This document shows, piece by piece, positions 10,691 to 21,434 of a stretch of DNA of 64,000 bases. Numbering within the stretch: position 1 is the first letter of the stretch; every line of letters starts with the position of its first letter. The notes beneath the pieces are model-generated. The model worked only from the letters and a program-made list of their open reading frames with translations. It did not search any database and was not told the DNA's origin. The DNA comes from Prorocentrum cordatum. Its lineage: Eukaryota; Sar; Dinophyceae; Prorocentrales; Prorocentraceae. The stretch is taken from contig CAUYUJ010020281.1 in the NCBI GenBank assembly GCA_963575745.1, positions 363,960-427,959 on the forward strand, in the 5' to 3' direction. Both the position numbers and the translations under genes were made by a program.

Positions 10691-12184
10691 TGTATAAGGA
10701 ATCGAAGCGGAGGAGGATTGAGAAGCATGAGGTCTCGGGGGCATATCGTTGGAAGTCTTTCAGCCGCCTCGGGAGGTTGGGGGCCGCCCGAGCAAGCGAC
10801 GCAAACATAGGTGATCGACTGCGCGGATATTGGCACTTAGGTTGCCCTTGGAGGGCGCCCGTGAGCGATGATGACCACGATGACGGCATCGGCATCGTCG
10901 TCGTCATCGTCATCGTCTTGGTCCTCTTCATCGCCATCCTCACCCTCACCAGCGGCCTGCGTAAGCCATGCATGAGGTCGCTATACCCTCTTGCGTAGAT
11001 CCCGCCTCTTTCTTGCCCCCGACGTGGAAGGGCATTGGGGACGCTTGGGGGCGCAACCATCGAGCACCGTAAGGGTGAGCACAGGGCGTGCAGAGGAGAC
11101 GACGGGGCCGTCCGCACTGAGCCCGCATGTGAGGCCTCGCCGAAGATGTGCTCTCCGCCGATTCGGCTTCGAGGCTACAGTCAAGACGCTGAATTAAGGA
11201 CTACTTTGCGCTTATGAGGGCCTGGTTTTCAGGCCGCCTTCGATTTTAGGACGGGGCGCCAGTTCGTGGCCGAGGCTCGCCGTGGCTAGAAAAGCCCCTT
11301 CGTTCTTTATTCAGCGTTCCGTATGGTAGCAAGATGACTGTAGAACATGACGTCGCCAGATTTCGGACCACCGATCCCTTGGGGGGGCGCGCGCACGTGT
11401 TGCAGAACAATATTGTGAACTATTGGTGGACATGACCTGAGCCCTTCGAGGGCCAGTGCGGGCCCGCAGGGCTAAGAGGAGGGCGCAGGCATGCTCTTGG
11501 TGAGCGTCGATGCTTGTCCAAGGGCTCGAATGAAGCACCATGCTGCAGTCAGGCCGCTCACGGGATATCGAAAGACGACATCTTGATCAGCGGGGGCTCG
11601 AAGATCGTGTGTTGTTGCTGTACCTTCGATGGCGTTTACACTACTTGCGCCCAGGAGTTGTCATTTCGGTTTGGGCGTTCGTGAAAGAATGTGCCCAGGA
11701 GGCTTCAGATCTCCGATGGGGGTTCCTTATCTAACCAGGGCAGCCGTGATACCCCTGGCCAGTCCACGATTGGAGTTCCACCGGCTTCCAGACCCCGGAT
11801 CCTTCATACACTGGTTCCTTATCCAGTGCCCTCACCGTAGTGCCGCGCTCTTGCTTTAGATCTGATCGCGTGTGCCCTGCCTGCGCTCAGGAGTTACTGT
11901 TCTCGAATCTGCCAAGGCGTGATAGGAATCGCAACGTCAGCATGCCGTGTGAAGCACAGTGCGCGCATGCTTACCATCATGCCCATCGTTGTGCCACCAG
12001 GCGCCCTCAACTTTATGATAACCATCACCATCACTAGCGTGCTCGCATCTGGGTCGTGGCCGCATGTGGGTCATGACCGTCAGCCTCGTCATCGCCGTGG
12101 TTGCTGTCGTCATTCTCCGTTGCCCTTTTGATCTCGAGGGCTGGGGCATGTGCAGGCACCACTGCGTGCACGCGTGCGGCTGCA
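10691..12184. other. Mostly unique sequence, no secure gene; dispersed repeat at 11665-11850
   Basis: 10866-10935 is rich in CATCGT/CGATGA. Open frames elsewhere are short and overlap on both strands. 11665-11850 is one copy of a dispersed repeat described separately. The upstream region of the EF-hand gene must lie here, but no SL relic or promoter motif is visible next to it. Confidence 0.4.
11665..11850 (+). repeat. Dispersed repeat, copy 1 (partner at 39727-39905)
   Basis: Shared ordered blocks are GGGCGTTCGT, GAATGTGCCCAGGAG, GGGTTCCTTATCT, CAGTGATA-like CCGTGATA, GGCTTCCAGAC and GGTTCCTTATCC. The copies differ by many substitutions and small indels. There are no flanking direct repeats that I could identify. 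Function unknown; it is probably an old mobile element fragment. Confidence 0.65.
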
Positions 12185-12637
12185 ATGAGCTTGAGCCAGA
12201 AGGAAGTGCAGGAGCTGAAGGAGCAGTTCCAATTGTTCGATACGGATGGAAGTGGCTACATATCCTGGAAGGAGCTTGGGCACATGTTGCGCGCATTGGG
12301 TTCAAACCCCACGGAGGCAGAACTGAAAAAGATGATAGCGAAACACGACAGGGATGGAAGCAGGGGGCTCGATTTCACAGAGTACCTAAAGATGGTGACG
12401 CCCCATATCCAACAGAAAGGAAAGGACGACACTAAAGAGTTGGAGGACGCTTTCAGAGTCCTGGATGCCAACAATAGCGGGTCCATCAGCTGCAGGGAAC
12501 TGAAAAAGAAATTGACCACGCGTGGTGAAGCGCTGACAGAAGACGAAGTCGAGGAGGTCTTCAGACTTGCCGATGCCGATGGCGACGGGCACCTGGATCT
12601 TCGAGAGTTCAAGAGGCTGATGAGGTATGGCAGGTGA
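12185..12637 (+). CDS. Calmodulin/centrin-like four-EF-hand calcium-binding protein
   Basis: A 150-residue protein from ATG 12185 to TGA 12635. The frame opens 28 codons earlier, but this ATG gives the normal calmodulin-family length and the typical start (a short acidic/basic lead, then the first helix). Four 12-residue EF loops can be seen: residues 19-30 (DTDGSGYISWKE), 55-66 (DRDGSRGLDFTE), 94-105 (DANNSGSISCRE) and 130-141 (DADGDGHLDLRE). Loops 1, 3 and 4 keep the Ca2+ ligands and the bidentate Glu; loop 2 has Arg at the usual Gly-6 position and may bind weakly. The central linker around HIQQKGKDDTKE resembles the calmodulin/centrin hinge. It should act as a calcium sensor or a cytoskeletal EF-hand protein; its partner is unknown. 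No introns are visible. Confidence 0.9.
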   Translation: MSLSQKEVQELKEQFQLFDTDGSGYISWKELGHMLRALGSNPTEAELKKMIAKHDRDGSRGLDFTEYLKMVTPHIQQKGKDDTKELEDAFRVLDANNSGSISCRELKKKLTTRGEALTEDEVEEVFRLADADGDGHLDLREFKRLMRYGR

Positions 12638-13110
12638 CCTTGTTGTGCTCGCCTTGTGTCTTCTGCGGTGCTTCTACGATGACGCGGCCAGGTAGATTTT
12701 CCGTTGTTAGCGCTGATACAGAACCACTGGTTCCGATATCGCGCGCTAATCGAGCTACCAGGGTCACGCGACTGTTGCAAAACCCCCCTGCGCTTGCAAT
12801 CTGTTGGCAGATCATTCCAAGTAAGTTTGTCTAGAAGTGTTCCTATATTAGAGGCGTGCGACACCATTGCATCGACCTGAAGAGGAGGGGATTCGTGACG
12901 CTTTCCTGGGTTGTTCAAGTGCTCTGGACACAGCCGTATATCATGTACATTATATCGAAGACGCCTACGGCGAGTCACCGCCGCCCCCTGCCTTTTGGAA
13001 TCGCACATGTAGTCTAGCGTTGTGGCAAGAGCTCTGCCAAGCTATCGGGCCGTGTGTTCCACCAGCCGTTGTGGAAACCCTTCGGGGAACACGTGGGGGA
13101 GGATGGCGGG
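12638..13110. other. 3' flank of EF-hand gene; weak open frame 12867-13136
   Basis: An open plus frame of about 80 codons from 12867 has ordinary amino-acid composition up to the GGA tract that cuts it off. It has no domain and could be an exon remnant. Confidence 0.3.
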
Positions 13111-13675
13111 GAGTATCAGGAGGAGGAGGAGGATGAGGAGGAGGAGGAGGAGGAGAAGGAAGAGGAAGAGGAGTAGAAGGAGCAGGAGGAGGAGGAGGAG
13201 GAGGAGGAGGAAGAGGAGAAGGAAGAGGAGGATGAGGTGGCATCTTGGGAGCCTCTGGGGGCACTCTTGGGGCCTTCTGGGAGCTGCCTTGGAGCCTCTT
13301 GGAGGCATCTTGGGGGCCTCCTTGGGCATTTTGGCGGCCTTTGGGGGCTCCTCTGGGCCTCTTCGGCTATCTTAAGGCATTCCTGGCCCGTCTGACGCCG
13401 TCGGAAGCCATCTTGGGGCCTCTCTGAGCCGGTTTGGGGCCCTCTTGGGGTGCTCACACGAGGCCATTTTGGGCGTCTTGTAGGCCTCTTGGGGACATCT
13501 TGGGGCCGTCTTGAGGGCCTCTTGGGCCTGTCTGGGGCCATCTTCGAGGCCTCTTGGGCGATCTTGGGGCGATCTTTCGGGGCTCTTGGGCCGTCTCGGG
13601 CCGTCGGAAGGCCGAAGGAGGAGGAGGAGGAAGAGGAGGAGGAGGAGGAGGAGGAGGAGGAGGAGGAGGAATCTC
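13110..13675. repeat. GGA triplet tracts flanking a CCTCTTGGGG module block
   Basis: 13117-13235 and 13617-13671 are GGA/GAG runs. 13240-13615 is the CTTGGGGCCTC module family in the T-G orientation. The symmetric arrangement of triplet tract, module block and triplet tract recurs at 4890-5760. Confidence 0.85.
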
Positions 13676-14335
13676 ACGACCGCCTAAGCGATTCGGGCGT
13701 GTCGAGCTAGGTGCGGAGGCCAACGCCTGGCCTCCCACGAGCGTGGGACACAGCCGCGTAGGGTACCTACCTTCATACATGCGACCTCGTGACAGCAATT
13801 TCCAAGCCGACCTTGTGGCGCAATGTGGGGGAGGTAGCCCAACTTCAAAGTGGCAGTGCAAGTCTCGTACACAATTTCATCAACACGCAAGTTGGCAGCA
13901 CCCTCGTAAGACAATCTGGCAGGCTTCTTCTACAATGAGCCGGTCCAAGAAGCGACGGATTCGGGACCGAAGGGTGCACATACTTCGGGCGCAGGCGCAC
14001 ACAACGGAGTTGAACACACATTTTTCTTCTCTGGCACTTCTGAGCTGAAAACAAACAGGTTACTCCTGCCCAAGGTGGTCCCTAGCGTCAGCATCATATC
14101 ACCGCCACCGCCGCACTCACCACGCATAGGGTCAGCAGATGAACGAGCAGCCTTTTTTTCGACACATTGGTTCAAAAGTCTTCAGACACCTCTTTCTGGT
14201 CGAGAGTTTGAGCTGGACACGCTGAAGCCCAAGCCTTCTGATGTCATAGAACAACTGGCGTAGCGCGAGCGTTTCAGTTCTAATGGCTGTTTTGGGGGGG
14301 TTTCCGTCGGGTTTTTGCATGTTTTTCGGATTCTC
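13676..14335. other. Unique sequence, no secure gene
   Basis: A 13554-14048 open frame begins inside the GGA tract and continues about 120 codons into unique DNA. Competing minus frames of similar length exist. No domain was seen. Part of it may be coding (an exon), but nothing decides the frame. Confidence 0.3.
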
Positions 14336-14339
14336 CCTC

Positions 14340-15008
14340 AAGACGGCCCCCGAGCGCTCCAAGAGAGCCCAAGACCAAGACCGCCCAAGACGGCCCGAGA
14401 GGCCCCGAAGAGGCCCCCAAGAGGCGCCCAAGGGGCGTCCCAAGAGGGCTCCAGGAGGCCCAAATCATTGTTTTTCCATGGGGAAATTATTTTTTTAGCA
14501 TATACGGCTTTTCGCTTTTCACGGCGTTGACGACGGCCCAAGAAGGCCCCCAAGACCGCCCCATGACGGCCCAAGAGGCTCCCAAGAGGCCCCCAAAACG
14601 GCCCAAGAGGGTCCCCAGACGGCCCAAGAGGCGCCCAAGACGGCCCCAGAGGGCCCCAAGACGGCCCCAAGAGGGGGACCACGAACAGAAAAGTCTAGCC
14701 TATCGCCCCAAAACGCTCCCAGGAGGCCCCCACAGCCCCCCAAGAAACCCCAAGAGGCCCCCAAGAGGCGTCCCACGAGGCCAACAGGATGCCAAAATCA
14801 TTGATTGTCTATGGGGAAACGTGCTTTTTTTAGCATGCGCGACTTTTCGGCTTTCGCGGCGTTGACGACGGTTCAAGAGGCCCCCAAGACCGCCCCAAGA
14901 CGGCCCAAGAGGCTCCCAAGAGGCCCCCAAAACGGCCCAAGAGGGCCCCCAGACGGCCCAAGAGGCGCCCAAGACGGCCCAAGAGGGCCCCAAGACGGCC
15001 CCAAGCGG
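14340..15008 (-). repeat. Satellite S1, two monomers of about 336 bp
   Basis: Monomers are marked by GGCGTTGACGACGG at about 14523 and 14859. Each contains reiterated GGCCCAAGAGGCCCCCAAGA modules, then AAAAGTCTAGCCTATCGCCC, then an AT-richer spacer with TATGGGGAAA and TTTTTTAGCATRCRCG. Further monomers occur in the 16.2-19.2 kb array. The block stops exactly where the SL sequence begins at 15009. Confidence 0.9.
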
Positions 15009-15046
15009 GCCGTAGCCATTTTGGCTCAAGCCCATACCGGCTCAAG
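15009..15046 (+). other. DinoSL spliced-leader sequence in tandem with a decayed SL relic
   Basis: 15009-15030 matches the full 22-nt dinoflagellate spliced leader (core CCATTTTGGCTCAAG at 15016-15030, preceded by G-CCGTAG). Directly after it, 15032-15046 reads CCATACCGGCTCAAG, which is 12 of 15 positions of the usual relic. An SL RNA gene would continue with a GT splice donor; here the next bases are CC, so this is not an SL RNA gene. A full SL followed by an older partial SL is the known pattern of an mRNA that was trans-spliced, reverse transcribed, reinserted and trans-spliced again. It fixes the organism as a dinoflagellate. Confidence 0.95.
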
Positions 15047-15177
15047 CGCACTTGTGCTGACAGAGTTTCAATTTGATTATGCTTGCATGTCGCTTCTCGA
15101 CCGGTGTGCGATAGGACATGGAGTCTCACATTTGCCAGGCCGATGGGACCATCCAAGTTACTATACGGAAAAAGTAG

Positions 15178-15777
15178 AATGTCTGTGACCGGATAAGCGG
15201 AGTTTACACGAGAAGTGAGGGGTCGTGGGGCCTTGAGAGTCGGTTCCCTTCACCAGATTTTGTGTATAAGTCGCACAGCTCGGAGTCTCATATCGCTCGG
15301 TATCGACATGGAGTTTTTCCTGGATGGGCATTGTATTTTTGTGAACTCAACAATGGATATTCGGATGCCCCGGGTGGTGACCCCCCGCGAGGTCCAATGG
15401 AACCAATTTTCACTGTGGAAGGTGAAGATGCTCCCGCAGCAACAGGTTGGAGGCACAACGACATCCAGCCACAACTAGCGGCGCGTGCGCGTGAGCTCGC
15501 AGAAGGAGTTCCATGCTTGAGGTTCTTCTATTCAGATCGTGTAGCTGGGGAGAAAATCTTGGCGAGACATGATGAGCGCCTTGCCCGTCAAGTATTCCGA
15601 CACCGGCTATCAAGGGGAGATCTAGATGTCACGAAGCGTTGGTTTTGCGACGACAGCGATGAGGATCTTTTCGTTACATGTGGCAGGCCTTGGGCGCCTC
15701 GGCGGTGGACGTTTGTCAACAGTCTCCGCATGGGGCTCAGCGCAGCACTTGAGTTCTTCAACCCATCAGGGCGATAA
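15178..15777 (+). CDS. Exon-like open frame of a retroposed transcript, unknown function
   Basis: The frame is open from after a TAG at 15175 to TAA at 15775 (199 codons). No ATG occurs before about codon 74 (GPMEPIF), so a start cannot be assigned. The amino-acid usage is ordinary and non-repetitive, with a pattern such as YRHGVFPGWALYFCELNNGY and later KRWFCDDSDEDLFVTCGRPW, unlike the repeat-derived shadows nearby. It lies 150 bp downstream of the DinoSL tandem on the same strand, so it is probably part of the mRNA that was reinserted there; the in-frame stop upstream suggests decay or a missing first exon. No family was recognised. Confidence 0.45.
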   Translation, partial: NVCDRISGVYTRSEGSWGLESRFPSPDFVYKSHSSESHIARYRHGVFPGWALYFCELNNGYSDAPGGDPPRGPMEPIFTVEGEDAPAATGWRHNDIQPQLAARARELAEGVPCLRFFYSDRVAGEKILARHDERLARQVFRHRLSRGDLDVTKRWFCDDSDEDLFVTCGRPWAPRRWTFVNSLRMGLSAALEFFNPSGR

Positions 15778-16195
15778 GGTGGAGTTTGGCCCGGCTTCGT
15801 GATAGCAGTTGCCATCGGATGGTTGAACCAGTGAGTAGGCCCACAATTAGATGTTTTGACATGCTCGTCAATGTGACTTGTCAGGACCTTCCCACAGTTG
15901 GTAGATTGATATGATGTGGTTCCTTTCTTGCAGCTTCTGTAGAGTGCTCATTGTGCTATGTAAACGATAGCACGGGTGAGCGGCAGCTTGAGCTGTGCTT
16001 GATCAACTCTTGTACCTTCTGTTCTCTTGCTGCGATGGCTGGGTCCATGCTCTTGCGATCAAGCTGTGAAGTGCAGTTGCGACGCAGCGCCATGTATTAC
16101 GAAGCCTGTATACAGAAATCGATCATACAATGCTCGTGCGCATTTGACCGTGCAAGCTGACACGACAGATCGTCTTGCGATCGCACGTCTTTCTG
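15778..16195. other. Unique sequence, no gene seen
   Basis: AT-richer than its surroundings and probably the 3' flank or untranslated region of the open frame ending at 15777. No domain, RNA gene or repeat was recognised. Confidence 0.4.

Positions 16196-16228
<33 letters not shown>
16196..16228. repeat. (TA)n microsatellite
   Basis: About 16 TA dinucleotides at the exact left boundary of the 16.2-19.5 kb satellite array. Confidence 0.95.
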
Positions 16229-16231
<3 letters not shown>

Positions 16232-19200
16232 ACGCCCCCAAGCGGGGGACCACGCACCGAAAAGTCTAGCCTATCGCCCCAAGACGCTCCCAGGAGGCCC
16301 CCACAACCCTCCAAGAAACCCCAAGAGGCCCCCTAGAGGCGTCCCACGAGGCCGCCAGGAGGCCAAACTCATCGATTTCGTATGGGAAAAAGTACACTTT
16401 TAGCATACACGGCTTTCCGGCTTCCGCGGCGTTGACGACGGTCCAAGAGGCCCCCAAGACCGCCCCAAGACGGCCCAAGAGACTCCCAATATGCCCCCGA
16501 AGCGGCCCAAGAGGGCGCCACGACGGCCCAAGTGGCGCCCAAGACGGCCCAAGAGGGCCCCAAAACGGCCCCACGATGGGGACCACGAGCCCGAAAGTTT
16601 AGCCTTTCGCCCCAAGACCCCACAGACCCCCAAGAAACCCCAAAAGGCCCCCAAGAGGCCACCAGGAGGGCCCGAAAAGGGCCCCAATAGGACTCCCACG
16701 AAGGCCCAGAGACGCCAAGAGCGATCGGTAATGCAAAAAGCTCTTAACACTAAGGCTCCCAAGAGCGAACGGTGACGTAACCAAGCTGATAAGACCAAGG
16801 CTCCCAGCAGAGAGCGGTGACGTAGCAAGGCCTGACACCAAGGCCCAGCCAAGGCTCAGGAACGGGCGGCCACGCAACAATCTCTGAACCCCAAGGCTCC
16901 CAAGAGCGAGGGGTGACGTAACCAGCTCTCAACGCCAAGGCTCCCGGTACGAACGGTGGTGTGAGTCATTTCGGTTTCCGTTGCTGCAGCGCTCTTTCCA
17001 TTTCTGTGCCGGGCCAGGTAACGGAAAGAGCGAGGTACGAGCGATGACGTTGTGTGTTGGGCGAAGCCCCTTAAGGGGGGTTCCAGGGGGGGGTAGCGCG
17101 AGCGTTTCAGTTCTAATGGCCGTTTTGGGGTTTTCCCGAAGGTTTTTGCATGTTTTTCGGATTTCTCTTTTTTTCCGTCCCAGAAGAGCCCAAGACCGCC
17201 CAAGACCGCCCAAGAGGCCGCCAAGAGGCGTCCAAGGGGCGTCCCTTGAGGGCCCCAAGAGGCCAACATTATTTGTTTTCCAAAGGGAAGCGTATATTTT
17301 TTGCATATGCGGCTTTTCGCCTTTCGCGGCGTTGACGACGGCCCAAGAGGCCCCCCAAACCGCTCCAAGACGGCCCAAGCGGCTCCCAAGAGGCCCCCAA
17401 AACGGCCCAAGAGGGCCCCCAGACGGCCCAAGAGGCGCCCAAGACGGCCCAAGAGGGCCCCAGGACGGCCCCGAGGGGGGACCACGAACCGCAAAGTCTA
17501 GCCTATCGTCCCCAGACGCTCCCAGGAGGTCCCCACAGCCCCCCAAGAAGCCCCAAGAGGCCCCCAAGAGGCGTCCCACGAGGCCAGCAGGAGGCCAAAA
17601 TCTATGGGAAGACGTGCATTTTTTGTATACACGGCTTTTCGGCTTTTACGGCGTGGACGACGGCCCCAGAGGCCCCCAAGACCGCCCCAAGACGGCCCAA
17701 GAGGCTCCCAAGAGGCCCCCCAAATTGGCCAAGAGGGCCCCCAGACGGCCCAAGAGGCGCCCAAGACGGCCCAAGAGGGCCCCAAGACGGCCCCGAGGGG
17801 GGACCACGAACCGCAAAGTCTAGCCTATCGTCCCCAGACGCTCCCGGAAGGTCCCAACAGCCCCCCAAGAAGCCCCAAGAGGAAGGGCCCCAATAGGACT
17901 CCCACGAAGGCCCAGAGACGCCAAGAGCGATCGGTAATGCAAAAAGCTCTTCACACCAAGGCTCCCAAGAGCGAACGGTGACGTAAACAAGCTGATAAGA
18001 CCAAGGCTCCCAGCAGAGAGCGGTGACGTAACAAGTTTCTGATACCAAGGCCCAGCCAAGGCTCAGGAACGGGCGGCCACGCAACAATCTCTGAACCCCA
18101 AGGCTCCCAAGAGCGAGGGGTGACGTAACCAGCTCTCAACGCCAAGGCTCCCGGTACGAACGGTGGTGTGAGTCATTTCGGTTTCCGTTGCTGCAGCGCT
18201 CTTTCCATTTCTGTGCCGGGCCAGGTAACGGAAAGAGCGAGGTACCAGCGATGACGTTGTGTTGGGGCGAAGCCCTAGAGGGAGGGGTTCCAGGGAGGGG
18301 CGAAGCGTGGGGAGATTGGCGTTAATGGCCGTTTTGGGGTTTTCCCTAGGGTTTTGTCATGTTTTCGGATTCTCCTTCAAGACGGCCCAAGAGCGCTCCA
18401 AGGAGAGCCCAAGACCGCCCAAGACGGCCCAAGAGGCCCCCAAGAGGCCCCCAAGGGGCGCCCAAGGGGCGCCCCAAGAGGGCCCCAAGAGGCCAAGATC
18501 ATAGATTTCCTATGGGAAGAAGGGTACATTTTTAGCATGCACGGCTTTGCGCCTTACGACGGCCCAAGAGGCCCCCAAGACCGCCCCAAGACGGCCTAAG
18601 AGGCCCCCAAGAGGCACCCAAGAGGGCCCCAGAAACAGCCCAAGAGGCGCCCAAGACGGCCCCAGAGGGCCCCAGGACGGCCCCAAGAGGGGGACCACGA
18701 ACGGAAAAGTTTAGCCTATCGCCCAAAGACGCTCCCGGGAGGTCCCCACAGCCCCCCAAGAAGCCCCCAGAGGCCCCCAAGAGGCGTCCCACGAGGCCAT
18801 CAGGAGGCGAAACTAATTTTTCTCTTATGGGAAAACGTACATTTTAAGCATGCACGGCTTTTCGGCTTCCACGGCGTTGGAGACGGCCCCAGAGGCCCCC
18901 AAGACCGCCCCGAGACGGCCCCAGAGGCTCCCAAGAGGCCCCCCAAACGGCCCAACAGGGCGCCAAGACGGCCCAAGAGGCGCCCAAGACGGCCCAAGAG
19001 GGCCCCAAGACGGCCCCAAGAGGGGGACCACGAACCCGAAAGTCTACCCTTTCGCCCCAAGACGATCCCAGGAGGCCCCCACAGACCCCCAAGAAGCCCC
19101 AAGAGGCCCCCAAGAGGCCCCCAAGAGGCCCCCAAGAGGCCTCCAAAAGGGCTCGAAAAGGGCCCCAATAGGACTCCCACGAAGGCCCAGAGACGCCAAA

Positions 19201-19510
19201 TAAAGCCGATCGGTCACGCAAAAAGCTCTTCACACCAAGGCTCCCAAGAGCGAACGGTGACGTACACAAGCTGATAAGACCAAGGCTCCCAGCAGAGAGC
19301 GGTGACGTAACAAGTTCCTGACACCAAGGCCGAGCCAAGGCTCAGGAACGGGCGGCAACGCAACCATCTCTGAACAACAAGGCTCCCACGAGCGAGGGGT
19401 GACGTAACAAGCTCTCAACGCCAAGGCTCCCAGCACGAACGGTGGTGTGAGTATTTTCGGTTTCTGTTGCTGCAGCGCTCTTTCCGTTTCTGTGCCTGGC
19501 CAGGTCTAAT
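16229..19510 (-). repeat. Satellite S1 higher-order array, unit about 1.2 kb, three units
   Basis: S1 monomers (marker GGCGTTGACGACGG or variants near 16428, 17328, 17648, 18556 and 18871) alternate with a unique-looking 400-bp spacer. The spacer occurs at about 16680-17090, 17885-18290 and 19165-19505, spaced 1204 and about 1280 bp apart. It contains four to five 42-52 bp subrepeats, each with AAGGCTCCCAAGAGCG and GGTGACGTAAC, and ends with TCATTTCGGTTTCCGTTGC and GGGCCAGGTAACGGAAAGAG. Copies are nearly identical, so duplication is recent. Long open frames rich in Pro, Arg and Gly on both strands are by-products of the modules. Confidence 0.9.
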
Positions 19511-19559
19511 GGCTTTAGGCCCATCCCGCCACCGTGCCTGGGTTGTGGGTATGAAGCAT

Positions 19560-20000
19560 ATTGGATCTCCATTGGGATCTCGTGTGAGGCCGCTTGGGGA
19601 CCTCTTGGGGCCTCTTTTGGGCCTCCCTGGGGCCTCTCGGGGCCTCTTGGGGGCCTCTTGGGCCTCCTGGGGCCTCCTGGGCGCCTCTTGCGGCCTTCTG
19701 GGGGCCTCTTGGGGCGGACGGCTTGGATTTTCGGTTCGTGCTCCCTCTCTTGGGTCCCTTTTGGGGCCGTCTTGGGGCCCTCTTGGGTCATCTTGGGTGC
19801 CTCTTGGGCCATCCTGGGGCGCTCTCAAGCCTTCTGGGGGCCCTCTTTGAGGCCACTTGGGCTTTTTTGGAGCGTCTTGGACGCCTCTTGGGCCATTTTG
19901 GGCGTCTTGGGCCGATCGTTCGGCGACTCGGAGCCCTCTTGGACCGTCTGGGGGGCCTCTTGGGGCGCTCTGGGCCAATCTGGGGGCCGTCTGGGCCCGA
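19560..20000 (+). repeat. CCTCTTGGGG module block, orientation opposite to S1
   Basis: CTTGGGGCCTC modules on the plus strand directly follow the S1 array, which carries the complementary CCCAAGAGG on the plus strand. The two together form a loose inverted arrangement around about 19530. Confidence 0.8.
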
Positions 20001-21434
20001 ACAATTCCCAGGGAGCACGCGGGAAACCCCAAGGGATTTTGGAATTTCGAGTCCGGGCCCCTGGAATATTCTTCAAGAGTGAGGACTGAGGCAGGGAGGA
20101 TTAGGCAAAGGACCTGGGGACACGCGCACTCCGTGTCCAGCGGCACGGTGGCGGACATTCGTAGAACATGGGCGGCGTGCGTTTATAGCAGCGGTGTGAG
20201 GACGTACAGGAAGAGGGCGAGAGGAGGTCTGGGAGAGTTGGAGGAGTACCATGAGGAGTGCAGGAGGTCATGGCCAGGGAGGGCATGAGCCCTGCAGCGC
20301 CACCAGCTATCATCTGTGATGACTCTGTGAACGACATCAGACATCAGCAGACAAATCCCCTGATCGTGCCGGCCTTGTCTCACGACTTTTACTGGCACTG
20401 AGTGTGGCTCACTTGCTTGGGTCAGGGGCGCTCGCCCGCAACCATTTGAGCCCAGTGCCACGCGAAGCGTGATCCGTCAGCTTCCATGGAGCGATTTTGC
20501 CGAGCGGATCTCAGGCAGTTTTTCGACCCGTGTCGGGCCGTGGCGCCGAGAAAAAAAAAAAAAAAAATCCCCTGATCAGGACGACGCTCTGGATATGGCA
20601 TGGCCGTGGTTATGGCCTCGGACGCTTAGGACGATTGCTCGAGTGGGCTGTGGTTCTGGCCTCCTTGTTCTTGCGTTCGTGCAGTTACGACAAGTTTCGG
20701 GCCTCGTCCATGCCCTCATAGGCAGAGTTCGGGTCCTCTTGGGGCTCTCTTGTGGCCTTCTGGCGGCTCAGCATCCTTTCGGACTCTTCTCTCAGCTTTT
20801 TCGGGAGGGCAGCTTGGGGCTATCTGGGAGCATCCTGTAGGACGGTGCGAGCCTTCCCCGGGTTCTCTTGTGACTGGTTCGGGCTCTGTTGAGCGCCTGT
20901 TAGTCCCCTGTTGGGATTACTCGGGGCCCTCTTGGGCCACCTTGGGGCCATCCTGAGGCTTCCACGGCCCATCTGAAACAGTACATTAAGGCGAGAACGC
21001 CTACATCGTTAATAACTGTGCGCTTCTGACATTTGTTTGGCGTTTCGGGGGTTTGCGCGGGAGACTCCGGGGCCATCGTGGAGGCTAAGTGGATGGGTAG
21101 ATTTAAGGTATTATTGAGCTGTCTTGCAGGTCACATGTGTCCATTCTGGAGGTTCCTACCGTCGACGACCATGCATAGTTTTGAACAAAGCGGCGCTTGC
21201 GGCGGGCCGTCTTGGCTTGGCCTTCAACATTGTTCGAATGCGCTCGATGCTCTTATCCAGACTTGCGGGTGGTACCTTGTTCTTGCGACCCCCTTTGTTT
21301 TCACAACCAGGATGCGAACGTCACGAGTATGGACCGTCATCATTATCGCTATTATCATTGAGTGAAGGGTCAAGCTGCCACGCCGTTCTGCCCATGTAGA
21401 TTTCTTGCCAGTACTACTGCTGGGCTGCTGCTCC
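20001..21434. other. Gene-poor interval
   Basis: Only short overlapping open frames. A 17-A run lies at 20551-20567. 20720-20960 contains a few diffuse CTCTTGGGG modules. This should include the 5' region of the membrane-protein gene that follows, but no regulatory motif is recognised. Confidence 0.4.

Noticed and set aside
16229-19510. Open frames encoding Pro-Arg-Gly-rich proteins of 100-280 residues
   Set aside because: They follow the CCCAAGAGG modules of the satellite and occur in several frames and on both strands at once.
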